DNA of 64,000 nt. It comes from Sabethes cyaneus. Taxonomy: Eukaryota > Arthropoda > Insecta > Diptera > Culicidae. The translations under genes were made by a program, and so were the position numbers. The stretch spans positions 142,719,142 to 142,783,141 of the forward strand of contig NC_071354.1 in NCBI RefSeq assembly GCF_943734655.1. Direction: 5' to 3'. Of this stretch, positions 47,765 through 59,594 are shown one piece after another (positions within the stretch are counted from its first letter, which is position 1; each line of letters opens with the position of its first letter). The notes under the pieces are model-generated. The model was not told where the DNA came from. It did not search any database and was given only the letters and a program-made list of their open reading frames with translations.

Positions 47765-50138
47765 CAAGCAGCTTGCCGCAGAAACGGAGTTCCTGCGTAA
47801 GAGAAATGCTATTCGAAGGGAGATAGACGATAGCATTCAGAGGGTGCACGCGCTGAAGGATGACGCGGCTGCTGTTGCGGGCACAGTCGGTGGTGTATCG
47901 GACGAGAAATCGAAGCAGAAGGTGACAACATGGCTGAAGGCGAAAGTAAATATCGAGTCAGTGGTAGGTAAAAGTCGGGGTGCAATTCCGAAATCAGGAC
48001 TGCGGCGTAACCTAACGGAGGTTCCCCGGTCAGAAAAGCAAGGTACAGAAGGCAGCGAGGTAGATAGTGACGAGAGTACATGCGGTGCTGCATCGGAAAA
48101 GAATGCTAGAGGTAGTATTCATGGTAGCAGCCGTACTACGAGCCATGGGCCGGGGCGTAGCGTATGTCGGATCTCAAGGGATCAGTTGGCCGCTCGGAAG
48201 GCGGTGTCCCATAGTCTTCCTAAGTTCAGGGGGGAGCCCGAAGTTTGGACCCTGTTCATTAGCAGTTTTGAGTATACGACAGAAGCTTGCGGATTTTCGA
48301 ATCTCGAGAATCTGAAGCGGTTACAGGACTGCTTGATGGGTGATGCGCTTGAAGCAGTTAGGAGTCGGTTGGTGATGCCGGATTCCGTTCCGGATGTGAT
48401 TCAAGACCTTCGAAATCTGTTCGGTAAGCCGGAGAAGTTGCTTAAGACTTTGCTGGTGAAGGTTAGGAATGCACCATCACCAAGACCGGATCGTTTAGAA
48501 ACTTTCTTCCAGTTTGGGATAACGGTCAAGCAGCTGTGCGATCATCTCGAGGCCGCCCGTCTACAAGATCATCTGACCAACCCGATGTTGGTGCAGGAGT
48601 TAGTTGATAAGCTGCCACCCTCTTACAAGCTCGATTGGGTGCGGTATAAGCGCAACAAAGTAGAGAGTCCGTTGCGAATGTTTACAAATTTCATGAACGA
48701 AATTGTGTCTGATGTGTCTGAGGTGGCGGAGTTTACCGGGTTGTCGATCAGCGAGTCTAGCTATTCTGGGAGAGGAAACCCAAAAAGTAGACAGTTTGTG
48801 CATGTTCACGAAGCGGAGCAAAGGTGGAATGATGGGTTTCGAAGCGAGTTGAACAGCAATGTGTGCTGGATCTGTGAGCGGTCGGGCCACCTTATGAAGT
48901 ATTGTGATGAGTTTAGGAGAATGAACATTGCGGAGCGGCTGCACGAAGTCGAGACGCAGGGGTTATGCGAGCGCTGCCTCCAGAAACACGGTAACGGACG
49001 TTGCGCGTCCAATATGCGGTGCACGGTGCAAAATTGTCAGGGAAACCATCATCCTCTGTTACACCGAGTAGAAGAGTCGATTCAGCTGCAGAAGGCTGAG
49101 AATAGCGTGAATAACGGGGAGAGATGCTCGATAATCTTTCGCACGATGCAGGTTACGCTGTATGCGGGAAATCGACAGTTAAATACTGTGGCGTTTCTCG
49201 ATGAAGGGTCCTCGGCAACTTTGGTGGACGATTCAGTGGCTAGCCTCCTGAGAGCGGAAGGTATGCTAGAGCCTCTAATCGTCACGTGGACCGGTAATAT
49301 CAACCGCGTCGAAAATCATTCCAGGAAGGTGGAATTGATGATTTCAGCGAGAGGATCGAGGGAAAAGTTTCCGCTGTATAACACCAGAACCGTGTCGGAA
49401 TCAGAGCTGCAAAAATTCAAAATCATGCAGCTGCCGAAGCAGAACGTACGCTTCGTGGATGTTGTGAAGCGCTACCAGCATTTGGCTGGAATTCCCGTAG
49501 AGGACGATCCACAAGCGTTGCCTACCATTCTCATCGGTTTAGACAATCTACATTTGTTCGCGCCGTTGGAGTCAAGAATCGGCAAACCTCGTGAGCCGAT
49601 CGCAGTTCGGTCGGAACTTGGATGGTCAGTCTATGGTTCGGAGAAGCGAAAGCCGTATATTCACAGCCACTTGAATCTGCATTCGTTTCAAACTGTCAGC
49701 AATCAGGGGCTGCAGGCCACGATGCGGGATCAGTATGTATTGGAAGATGCAGCGGTTACTTCGTTCACTCCACCGGAACCAGTTCGTGAGCAGCGTGCTT
49801 GTGAAATCCTCGAAGCGACGACGAGAAGTGTAGGAAATCGTCTTGAAACGGGACTACTGAGGAGAGGAAATACACGCCGGTTTACCGATAGCTATCCGAC
49901 GACCGTTCGAAGGATGAAAGCAGTTCGACGGAAGCTGGAAAAAGATCCAGCGTTGAACCAGGGGACCATGTGGTTGAGCGAAACTAAGTCTTTACGAGCC
50001 AGAGATTTGGTGGATGGGAATAACCAGAAATGCGGCGTTCGTGATGTCGTAGAGGAAACCATTGGGTCTGGTGATGGAAGGATACGACAGGCGTGGATAC
50101 AATCGAAGAAACGACGTTGCAAGCGAGCGACACCATGA
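47661..50138 (+). pseudogene. BEL/Pao gag-protease with truncated pol
   Basis: An open frame continuing gag after the duplication. In order: coiled coil; a DUF1759-type gag region (SLPKFRGEPEVWTLFISSFE to about residue 360); a CCHC zinc knuckle (CWICERSGHLMKYC, CX2CX4HX4C); a Cys-rich segment; and a DUF1758-type retropepsin (VAFLDEGSSATLVDD, with the LDEGS active-site variant usual for BEL; ILIGLDNLHLF; AVRSELGWSVYG). Next comes the start of the RT region (ETGLLRRG). Near 49,960 the reading jumps to a C-terminal pol segment (VEETIGSGDGRIRQAW, DUF5641-like). A further frame change near 50,138 leaves the last pol codons in another frame. No YXDD box, RNase H or integrase DDE is present. It may still be mobilised by an intact relative. 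Confidence 0.88.
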
Positions 50139-50213
50139 CTAACCGTGATGGAGGTTTCGGAGGGTAACTCTGATCCGGATTGGACTTCCGGCGCAGGGTT
50201 ACGGGCCGGGGAA

Positions 50214-50853
50214 TGTTCTGGCCACACTGGTGAGGCCCTCGCGCAACGAACTTATGTTGACAGGAGAAAATAAACAAAGTTGTGTCAGTGAGTTTTGGAA
50301 GAAAATAAACAGCGGATAGAAGATTGATTGAAAAGTGAAAGTCATCTTAGATAGTCGGAGTGTATAGAATTTATAGTTGAAAATAGTTGAAGTTTATAGA
50401 GTATAAAAGGCCGATAGTTGGAAAGAGTTCTCGAAAGTGAGTTGAAAGGTAGCACGAAGAAATAGCTGTTGTAGTGTCAAGAAAGTGTTTTGCGGGAAGA
50501 AAAATAGTTTGAGTACGAGTAGAGATACGAGTGTTCATACGGAAAAGCTAAAACGGAAAGGCAAAAACACAAACTACAAATATCGGAGCTGTGAGTAATT
50601 TATCACGATTTACAATAACATTGAAAACTAAAGCCGGGAAAATATTTATTAGGGTGGTTCAATTTACGGCACGATAAATAGCAAAAGAAGTTCGCATAAA
50701 TCAAGGCAGATAGAAAACAATAATGTAAGTAGGAAGTAAAAATAAGGTTAAGACCAAAATAACACTAACGGTCAAAATACATCTTTTAGTTTTGATCGAC
50801 GCTAAAAAGGCTCGAATTGCAAAGATCGTTTTTTATTCTGCGGCGTCACAACA
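50214..50853 (+). repeat. 3' LTR of the BEL/Pao element
   Basis: Same length (640 bp) and ends as the 5' LTR, with TATAAAA at 50402-50408. Three single-base differences from the 5' LTR were seen. Followed directly by the target duplication GAACC. Confidence 0.95.
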
Positions 50854-50858
50854 GAACC

Positions 50859-53289
50859 CATTAGCAAAGTGCTATTGTAGCGAACAACTAACCGGGTGGC
50901 AATAGTGTTCAACGAAATTATCAGTAAAGCGGTTATCATAACCACAACGAAACATCGAACAGAATCAAAACCGTTCTGTACCGGTACTCCGGTACAGTTG
51001 GCCAAACCAATAAATGTCGATAGTACAAAAGATAGTTTGTACCCACTATTGTGTTGTTATTACCAGCACACAACAAAACTCCCAAAACCAAATATTGTCT
51101 AACTACTAATATATCTAACTAATATATTCATTGGTAATTAAAAGACGGCATCGTTGTATAAAACGAAAGCACATCCATAAAAAAAACCTGGGGATATGTA
51201 TAAAACATTAATTATCAATTGAAGAAACACCCAAATACACGTTTGAGAATGACCTCATTTCTTTTAAAAATAATACCTACTCGTTGAGGTCGCCTGAAAA
51301 TTCGATTTTTATAATGTTGGACCAATTTTCCATTTATTTTGGGATAGAATCGGTTTATGCCGTATATAAAAACCTATGTAAGCTAATAGTACGGAACCTG
51401 CTCATCTGGAGCTCCAATTAAATAATGAACTATCCTCAAACATTTACATTAGGTACCATTGCATCAGCCATGTTAGTTGGATGGAAGACGTTCTAACTTA
51501 TAGCATTATTCGCACTTGCACCGGGAATAATAGCTTATTTCAAACTACTCGTCTGATGACTTGTCAGCATCTATCACTTAGCTACGGAAGCGCAAATTCA
51601 TCCAACATACAATCGCGTCAAGAGGATTGTCTACTTCAGCATCCAAGGCTAAGGACGTGCATGAACTTCACGACCGATACTCGCTCGCTCACCGTATCGA
51701 ATTTGCTACCTGCCGACAATGGAACAAGCTGCATGGTTGAAGAATCTCCTACGAAGCTGTGCACATACTAGGCATTCCTAATCCGGGAACTAAAGTTGTG
51801 ACTTTCTATTTGGACGGGCCGTCAGACAGCAGCAGTGCCGGGAGCATTGTTAAAGCTTCACGAAATTTAACTGTGGCACATTTACTGCATTCTCCAGCAC
51901 AAAAGATGCTAGACGAGGAGAAGACTCGCTTTATGTCCAGAAGCATAACAACTGGATGATTTGCATCTTTTGTTCGTTGTGCTTTGGTTGGGTTTCTCTG
52001 GGTGGATGTATGATTAATTAGCAGCCATTGGCAGGGGGTTCGCTTCAGTGCGCCTAACTGCTATGAATGGTTTTACTGAGACGTTGATTGGTTTGCTAAT
52101 TGAGGTCGAAATGATTTGTTCCCAACCAAAGGACTGACCGACCGACCCTTATACTAATGGAAGTGGGGTTAGAATATGCATTCAGAACCATCGGATCTTT
52201 CATCACTGTGGTGACAAATATGACAGCGTTCTTCTACGCCTTTATAGGTCTAGATTATCACTATTATTGAAAATTGCTGCAGTATTTTAATTAAATAATT
52301 TCCATAATGCCCTTAGGAACACATCATTTAGAAGTCAATTTGTAATGATTCAATCAAATTTCCTTCATTATTCAAGGCAATCATGCACAATGAATCCGTC
52401 ACAAATAAATATCGTTCTAAGGCCGTAAAGTGACTTATGCATAAATGATATTCTGATGCGATAGGCTTTTACGGTTTATGCTTTCCGGTTTGTGTTTTTC
52501 CGGTTTTCGTCAGCTAGATAGCATTGACGAATCAATATAATTGGATTTCTATTTTTGACCCAAATGCGACTACGACGTTATTGTCATATTATTTGTTTTC
52601 TATTTTTGGAGTACCATTATCAACAGCAGTAAATTTATTTTCGAGGACTAATCAAATGGGACCGGCACCAGTTTAATGTAGGTCGTGGTCAACTTTGTCT
52701 ATAAAATTGTTTGTTTATTTTTGTTTGTTTCTCCTAGGGAAGGTCACAATTTCAATCCATTATTTTAGACTTATGCAAGGATCCTTTCCATATTTTTATA
52801 TTTCTATATGCATCATTTTGATAAGCAAGGTATAATGCTATAAACATTATGCTTCTTGAACAGTGCATTATCAAATAAATATACTATATACTTTATATAA
52901 ATTTGATTCTAACTAAAGTTTTTTATGAGCGTCTTACTAGAATACGAAATATGAAACTTTTATTAAATTTATGCCGTGGACCTCCGCCAATTTGAACGAT
53001 TTTTCATGCCAACTAAAGAGGTTAGTTTTTAATTTGAACAACTGGTAACTAAACTAAATATGCTGAAATTTGTATGAGCTGGCCACCCTCTTTGTTATTG
53101 TTTCGGTGGTCTGATTTAATTGGCAGTTGCAAGCAGCGAATATTTCATTCTCCGACCGGATTTCTAACAGAATCATTGGGAAAACGGAATGTGAAACAGA
53201 TTAAATGCGCTAGATCAGTACAAACAAATAATGTTTATGTGCATTGTCGATTATGTTGATTATGACATTTGAACAATTTCAATTTGCAC
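50859..53289. other. Intronic stretch
   Basis: AT-rich, with moderately balanced patches (51,480-51,960) where short open frames occur. None has a recognisable domain or splice context. Confidence 0.4.
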
Positions 53290-53620
53290 GACGTCGTAGT
53301 GGGATATTCTTGCTTTTTATACATACGTTATTATTTTCCAAGCAAAAACCATCCAAAATAGAGTCAAAATCGAAAGATTTTTTTTTGCCAATTTTCGGAA
53401 ATTACACTATTTGTACTTCCACTTTTATTTCGTGCTAGAAACGTTTACACTCCATACGCTCTTTTTTTTCGAGTTCTTTAGGCGGTAAAACACATAGATA
53501 ATTTTATATCTAATACTAAAAAATTTTACTCAAGTTTAACAATTTTTTTTAGTCCCCCGATTTTTAAAACCAATTTCGAATGTCGGAAGGGGGGGTCAAA
53601 AACTTTAAAAATAATGGCCT
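53290..53620 (+). repeat. Dispersed repeat, copy 1
   Basis: Shares an ordered series of phrases with 63,440-63,850 in direct orientation: 'ttattttcca.gcaaaaa', 'gaaa.tttttttggcc.atttt', 'attt..tgctagaa', 'cccgatttttnaa.caatttcg'. An old repeat family of unknown class. Confidence 0.5.
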
Positions 53621-53979
53621 TATCTAAAATCGTTCATGTGATCTACAAAGTACAAATAGACTAACCTCGTGTTTTTGTCTTGTTCTTTAATGATATAATT
53701 AGTTTTTATAACGGTAGTTTTCTACAATTAACGTAGAGGATGGTAGAAAAATATCCAACAACAATCCAAAAAATAATTTAACCCGCCAGTGTTGGTAAAG
53801 TTTGAAGTACGTCGTAAACTTAATAAGGGGGTTTTGGAGTCTCGCTTTTGTCTCCGCTGTGGTTCAACGGTTCATTATTACCGGCGATCCAAAGGTCCTG
53901 GGAGGACGAGGCTCGATCCTGGTTTTATTGGGCTCCAATTATAGCTTGGTTTAATCCGTAGATCCCCCAGCTTGGATAA

Positions 53980-54190
53980 AAAGGAGCAAGACAATGTTGT
54001 CAGTTAGGTCAAGGTCATATAGCTGCTTCATCATTACAGTCCCAGACAACTTTTAGCTTGGTCTACTGTCAATCGCTTCAACTAATATCTCATCCATAAG
54101 GATGAGAAACAGTAGCGGTGATAAAATATAGCCATGTCTGACACCAGCAGTAACCAGACGCCGTTATGTAACACATTGCACGAAAACGCC
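53980..54190 (-). pseudogene. LINE reverse transcriptase fragment of another clade
   Basis: The minus strand reads VRHGYILSPLLFLILMDEIL, then a stop, then MMKQLYDLDLTDNIVLLL. These are the 'QGCILSP' and 'DLDFADDIVLL' blocks of a LINE RT that differs from the RTE-like copies. The catalytic DD is now TD. Confidence 0.7.
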
Positions 54191-54199
54191 TCGTACCTC

Positions 54200-55960
54200 A
54201 ATGAAATGGACTAGCAAATCTGAAACTCTTCTACGCCTAATTGCGGCCAGATGTTCACGTGGAGTCTGCTGGAAGCTTTATCTAAGACGATCTAAGCTGC
54301 GGATTCAAACCCCTAGGGAGCTGTCGGGTGATAACGGGTGCGTCTACTCCGCAGGAAAGCTGCCCGTACAAGATGAAAGTCACCGTGAAAGGGTTATTCC
54401 CGCAACACGATCCAGAGAGTAGGTGGCCTCAGTCCCCTTACGGTCAAGCGAATGACACACTCATTCCGGTCACGAACGAGAAGCACAATCTGGTTGCCAG
54501 GGGTCTAAAAACGAAGAAACGGTCCTTATGCTTCATGCGAATTTCCAGACAAATGGAAGCCAGAGAAACCCCCAAGGGTACCTCATCGTACAGGCCGATT
54601 TGCCTACTTGACAGGCTAGTCAAGTTACTAGAGCGGATATTCCTAAGCAGGCTAGCGTCCGTTGTGGAAAATAATACCGGGCTTGCAAGGACGCAGCTTG
54701 GATTCCGTAAGGGGAAGTCCACTGTCGATGCCGTCAAAGCGCTACTCCGCGAGCCGGACGCAACTGTACGACACAGCTGATGAAGCGAAGAAGTACAAAA
54801 TGACAGCGGGTGCTCCACAGGGATCGATCCTCAGTCCTATGCTCTGGAATGCCATGTACGATGGGCTGTTGAGGCTCGAGATGCACACTGGGATCGAGAT
54901 CACAGGCTTCGTCGTCGATAGCGTCCTAACAGTGGTGGGCGAGTTTCTCGAAGAGGTGGAAATGCTGACATCGGACGTCATAAGCACAATAGAGGGATGG
55001 ATGGCTGGTGTCAATCTACGATTGGCACGTCACAAGACGGAAGCGGTTATGATCAGCAACCGCAAGGCGGTTATCGTTATCGTAGGAGGACAAGTTCCCG
55101 TTATCGTAGGAGGACAAGTGATTGTCTCTAGACGTTATGTGAAATATCTGGGTGTAACGGCAGATAATATACTGAACTTCACCAGCGATGTCGATTAAGC
55201 TTGTGATAAGGCGTCAACAGCGGTTACTGCGCTGTCCAAGATTATGCCAAACGGCTATGGACCTAGCAGCAGTAAGAGACGTCTGATAGCCAGCGTCGCC
55301 ATGGCGGTATTGAGGTATGGTGTACCGACATGGGCCCCGACTTTGGGTAGTAAGTTCAATTAGGCAAGTCTGAAAAAAAAATGTCAGTGCGCGTACCATA
55401 TCGCTGGATGCAATCGGGGTCATTGAAGCCATGATTCCAATATGCATACTTCTAAATGAGGATATCGTGTGGCATAGGCAGAGGAACGTCGGGGGCGCTA
55501 GGGACAGAGTTGGGCTGGACTCTATCAGGCGGTGGCAGGCGGAATGGGACCACGCTGAACACGACCGGTGGATTCATAGGCTAGACATAGGCATAGGCAT
55601 AGGCATAGGCTATTTTACCTCATTCAATTTTGATCAGATCATCCATGGATGCTTTAAGAAGTATCTACATCCGCGTGAGCGGGTATGGTCGCCCTTTTGC
55701 CCCGTTTGTTCGGTAGCCGAGGAAAGGCCGAAGCATGTGATGTTTCATTGTCCGCGTTTCGAAGCCGCTAGATGTGAGATGCTTGCGCTCGTTGCAGTAG
55801 ACACCAACACCGACAACGTTGTGCAGATAATGTGCGCAGAGCAAAGAGCGTGGGGCGCCATCAATAGCGCGGTGACGGACGTGATGTCGGAATTGCAACG
55901 ACTAGATTTAAAATCGCACTTTAGTTTAGATTATTTGAACGCTACAATATTGCTTTGATT
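54200..55960 (+). pseudogene. Decayed R1-clade LINE, RT to C-terminal zinc finger
   Basis: Pieces in three frames. RT N-terminal blocks come first (SSYRPICLLDRLVKLLERIF; TQLGFRKGKSTVDAVKALL, 54,560-54,760). After an apparent deletion of about 100 codons come AGAPQGSILSPMLWNAMYDG (54,800-54,870) and the catalytic region, reading FVVDSVLTVVGE, where FADD is expected. The C-terminal finger is FCPVCSVAEERPKHVMFHC (CX2CX8HX4C, about 55,710), as in R1-type elements. A 21-bp direct duplication (55,075-55,118) and an (AGGCAT)4 run (about 55,583-55,609) mark further decay. It cannot encode an active enzyme. Confidence 0.82.
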
Positions 55961-56018
55961 GATTGGTGAATTGCCGAAAGATATTTTGGCCATTCTATGC
56001 GAAAAATATCTGACATTA

Positions 56019-56519
56019 GGGTAGATGCTCCAGTAATGGAGGGATTATGTCAGGGGAAAGTATTTGAAGACCATTAGAATGCTCAATTTACCAGTTTCCA
56101 ATTGAACAATATAATAATATGGTGCGCCATAATGTTGGCTTTATATACATACCAAAATTAAACCATTCTGTTGGTTAATATGTCTAAAATATTACTTTTA
56201 CTGGCATTAGTCTGTGCTCCTAAAGTAGTGGCAATGTTCCTATAATAGTGGAAAATTTGCCTATAATGGTGGAATTTTATTTACCGCCCTTAGTAACGCT
56301 TGCAGTGTGCATGGCAGCTGGTGGATAACAACGTAGGCTTGTCAAAAGGAATTTGTAATTTCTGCACCAACATCTTAAATTTTAACTATATACGTTAGAT
56401 AAAACTATACATTTAACAATCGAAAATTGATATTCAATCGAAATCATTCTAAAATCCGCCAAAATTATGAAATGTTTCGAGTTTCCACTATTACTGGTAC
56501 ACCACTGGTAAATCTACCC
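56019..56519 (+). mobile_element. TA-flanked MITE, copy 1 (501 bp)
   Basis: TA (56017-56018) GGGTAGATGCTCCAGTAATG ... GGTAAATCTACCC TA (56520-56521). Short inverted ends GGGTAGAT(G/T), TA target duplication, no coding capacity. It matches the copy at 57,856-58,417 in reverse orientation along its whole length. Confidence 0.85.
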
Positions 56520-56521
56520 TA

Positions 56522-57190
56522 TTTGGCTTGTAAATACATAACTTCAGGGAAATATCAGAAAAAAAAATCCTGTCAACAGCGCAAATGACACATTCCAGCG
56601 TGTCCCGTTACGACGAGGACCCGACTTTCATTGACATTTTGCTCCCGCTAGCAAAAAATACGTTTGTGACTAAGTTTTAAAGTATGTCTGTTAAATGTAC
56701 TTTCTAACATAGTATTTACTTTTAAATATAGATTGTTATTTAGGCAGATATAACAAGTTACATTTCATAACAGGACACCATCGCAGAAATACCGCTTTTT
56801 CAACCATGTTTTAATATGTGTACACTTCAATGTGCTAATTATTAAACGTTCTGTATGTTGATTGTGTTGAGAACTACGTTTTCTTTGTAGTTCAATAATA
56901 ACTGGTACATATCAAGTATAATATGAGTTGAAATTTGCAGTGTTAAATACCGATTTCTTGCTGTACAAGTGCGTGGAATGTGTCAAATAAGCTTTTCTGT
57001 TGGTAGTGCGAAAACCATGCAACGCATACGCGTTACTTTGAAATATTTCACAAACATGTTACATTTTAGCTCGTTTCTTGCGCTTTTTCCGTCATAAATT
57101 GGTTCTAAATGAATATGGGAAAAAGGAAGGTCAGCAATTAGGTTTGTTTTAAATCTGTTATCAATTCTTTTTTAAGACCAATTGTGTTAA
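56522..57190. other. Intronic stretch between MITEs
   Basis: Nothing recognisable. Confidence 0.35.
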
Positions 57191-57493
57191 GCGGGGTACG
57201 CTGCTGAAAAGTAATGGGTAAAAAGATAGGACAAGAAATGCTCAAGAAATCGATTGCGTTTACGATTTCTTAAGCAGTACGCACTTCATAAGAAATATTA
57301 TTTCACGTTCAGATAGCGCAGTTTTACATGCAGGTGAATTAAAACGTCACTTTTCCGTACGGAATAATATCCGGCGCAATTATTACCACAAGAAAAAATG
57401 ACAGGTGGTTGCTTGCATTGGAGTTGTCAAAATTTCTTCGGTAAATAGCAAGATTTTTTCTTGAGTTGTTTTCTTTTCAGCAGCGTACCCCGC
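57191..57493. mobile_element. piggyBac-type MITE with 21-bp perfect TIRs
   Basis: The left end GCGGGGTACGCTGCTGAAAA plus G is repeated as its exact reverse complement at the right end. The flanks are TTAA (57187-57190) and TTTA (57494-57497), consistent with a TTAA target with one change. The 303-bp body is non-coding. TTAA targeting suggests piggyBac-group mobilisation (inference). Confidence 0.82.
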
Positions 57494-57497
57494 TTTA

Positions 57498-57853
57498 CTT
57501 GGGCTGAAACGGTACTGTCAAATGAATCTAAATTGAGTCATCTGCAGAATTCCTCGACACGATTCCTATACAAGGAATCTATACAAGGAGACTGTGCGAA
57601 TATTTTTGGTTCATCCGGAAGGTGAATGATGTGTCTCCTTCTATTTATTGACGATGGAGACACACGGTCTTTGGTAATATATGAACCAACGAGCGCAGTT
57701 ATTATATCGATTCGTTATCAGTCGATTATATTTAGATGGAATGCTCTGATTTTTATTATAATACACTAAATCAGTCATATGATTGCTTTTCATATATTGT
57801 ACCAAGTATTGGCAATTTTTTAACGAAAGCCCCTCTTTTCCAATAAAACAAAC
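57498..57853. other. Intronic stretch between MITEs
   Basis: A short local duplication ('ctatacaagga' twice, about 57,567 and 57,579). Otherwise featureless. Confidence 0.35.
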
Positions 57854-57855
57854 TA

Positions 57856-58417
57856 GGGTAGATGATCCAGTAGTTGTGGTAGTACCAGTAGTGGTGGATA
57901 CTCGAAATATATCATAATTTTGGCGGATTTCAAGATAATTTCAGTTTTCTATTGTTAAATATTTATTTGTTAACAGTTTTATCTAAGGTACACAGTTAAA
58001 ATTCAAGATGCTGTTGCAAAAATTACAAATTTCTTTTGAGCAGTCCAATAGAGTACAATTGCTTAAGAAATTCGAAACAATCCATAGCATTTTAACAAGC
58101 CTACGTTGTTATTCACATGCTGCCATGCTCATTGCAAGCGTTGCTAAGGCGGTAAACAACATTCCACTATTATAGGCAAATTTTCCACTATTATAGGAAC
58201 ATTACCACTACTTTAGGAGCACATACTAATGTCAGGAAAAGCAATATTTTAGATATATTAACCAGCAGAATGCTATAATTTTGGTATGTATTTAAAGCCA
58301 ACACTATGGTGCACCATATTATCATATAGTTCAATTGAAAACTGATAAATTGAGCGTTTAAATTGTCTTTACACACTACCCCCCGACATAATCCCTCCAT
58401 TACTGGAGCATCTACCC
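57856..58417 (-). mobile_element. TA-flanked MITE, copy 2 (562 bp, inverted)
   Basis: TA (57854-57855) GGGTAGATGATCCAGTAGTT ... GGAGCATCTACCC TA (58418-58419). Inverted relative to copy 1. Shared landmarks include 'attccactattata', 'ctttaggagcaca' and 'aacaagcctacgttgttat'. The open frame on its minus strand is not conserved and is not a gene. Confidence 0.85.
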
Positions 58418-58419
58418 TA

Positions 58420-59035
58420 TAACTGAATTGCTGCTTTATATATTTTTACCTTGGTTCACCTCTTACTATTTCAAAAGCCACGCAGAAAGCAATTATTTTT
58501 CCACATCTCCAAAAGGACTGCCGAATTAGGAATTTCTCGACAAATTTCCATATTTTCTTCTCTTACAAACATGGATAATCGCAATCTTAGACTAGGCAAC
58601 ATAATAATCCAGATCGTTATACCGAGGAAAGCCGACCTTTACACTCACATTTCAATGCGTGCGGAACAGATTTTATCGGTGACATATTTCGTTTCCCGTT
58701 CTTATTCAGTACATCTGTACTTTGTGACATTTCAGTGGTTTTCTGACAAAATAGATTGACACTTCAATCCTTTATTCGTCGTTCATTTGCTTTGTTGACC
58801 ATTGGCTCTGGCTTGGTGTCCATTGGGTCACTTCTACCGCCACCCTCTTCCTTTCACATGACAGGCAGGCACTTTGCGAACAAAGTATGGCGATACTAAC
58901 GATGCCAGACTGCCTAGCCATGCGTCTATATATTTTCAAGTTTAGTGTACAATATTTGCTAGTTCATGGATATGAATTCTTAATGCATTGTAGATTTAGT
59001 TAACAAACGCAAATTATTCTCTTTCAACGAGCATT
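58420..59035. other. Intronic stretch
   Basis: No supported feature. Confidence 0.35.
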
Positions 59036-59095
59036 ACGATTTTGCGCCAATATCATGGACGAACGCCTTCATCCATAATATTGGCGCAAATTCGT
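59036..59095. repeat. 28-bp imperfect hairpin with CGCC loop
   Basis: The left arm (59036-59063, core TTTGCGCCAATAT) and right arm (59068-59095, core ATATTGGCGCAAA) pair over 28 positions with three mismatches around a 4-nt loop. Two more pairs extend it outward. It lies 500 bp upstream of the second FN3 exon. It could be a MITE remnant or a structured RNA. Confidence 0.75.
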
Positions 59096-59594
59096 AACAC
59101 TTGTGGGGATTCTCAAACAAATGATAGACTTATGATGAAACCAAATAGGAAACCTACAATAGATATACGGAGTACTGTAGTTTTTGATAATAACATCATC
59201 CAAATCATCTGCTCAATGCATGTCTTATTGTTACCTTAGCATTTGAATTTCAATTATTCTAAGCTTTATAACAACGTTTTAATTTTGAAGCTAAGTTATT
59301 GAAAGCTTCCTCGTGAATGTTTCAAAATAGCAAATTTTTGTTGCAAATTTTCTTAACCAGTTTAGCATCGACTTTATCAAAGTTATACGTTAACTTCGCT
59401 TGTCTTGAAATTGAAAGCTGATGATTGACATAAACCTTGGTGAGCACCTGCTGCTGCGGCTGTTGCTAATTAAGCTTCTATTTTTGTGCCTGTTTCCAAC
59501 CGTTTTACGTGGGTTATTAAATAGTCACAGCCCATAGTCGTCTGTCGTGGTAGTGTGTGGCATAGCAAGATAATTGATTAACTTTAAGTTACAG

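Larger units (their letters stand above)
46461..50858 (+). mobile_element. BEL/Pao LTR retrotransposon, young deletion derivative
   Basis: Two 640-bp LTRs (TGTT...AACA) enclose 3,108 bp. GAACC at 46461-46465 and 50854-50858 is a perfect 5-bp target duplication. The purine-rich GGGCCGGGGAA before the 3' LTR is the likely polypurine tract. The interior encodes gag and protease, only the beginning of reverse transcriptase, and then jumps to the C-terminal end of pol. Most of RT, RNase H and the integrase core are missing. By eye the LTRs differ at three positions, so insertion was recent. The copy cannot move by its own enzymes. Confidence 0.95.
7529..59594 (+). other. ~52-kb intron splitting the FN3 domain
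   Basis: Begins GTAATC at 7529 and ends TTAAGTTACAG at 59594. The flanking exons are in compatible phase (2/2), and joining them gives a continuous FN3 domain. Inside are at least four RTE-like copies or fragments, a CR1-like LINE, a BEL/Pao element, an R1-like LINE, several MITEs, a SINE and tandem repeats. The size reflects transposon accumulation. Confidence 0.85.

Noticed and set aside
47150..47836. Minus-strand frames opposite gag
   Set aside because: Antisense shadows of the Gln/Glu-rich coiled coil, which reads as Leu/Ser-rich on the other strand.
53850..53965. A second tRNA-derived SINE ('gtggttcaacggtt' ... 'ggctcgatcctgg')
   Set aside because: The B-box-like part is acceptable, but the A box is poor and no tail or target duplication was found.
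58191..58400. A minus-strand 69-codon hydrophobic frame
   Set aside because: Falls entirely within the second TA-flanked MITE, and the equivalent frame is broken in the first copy.
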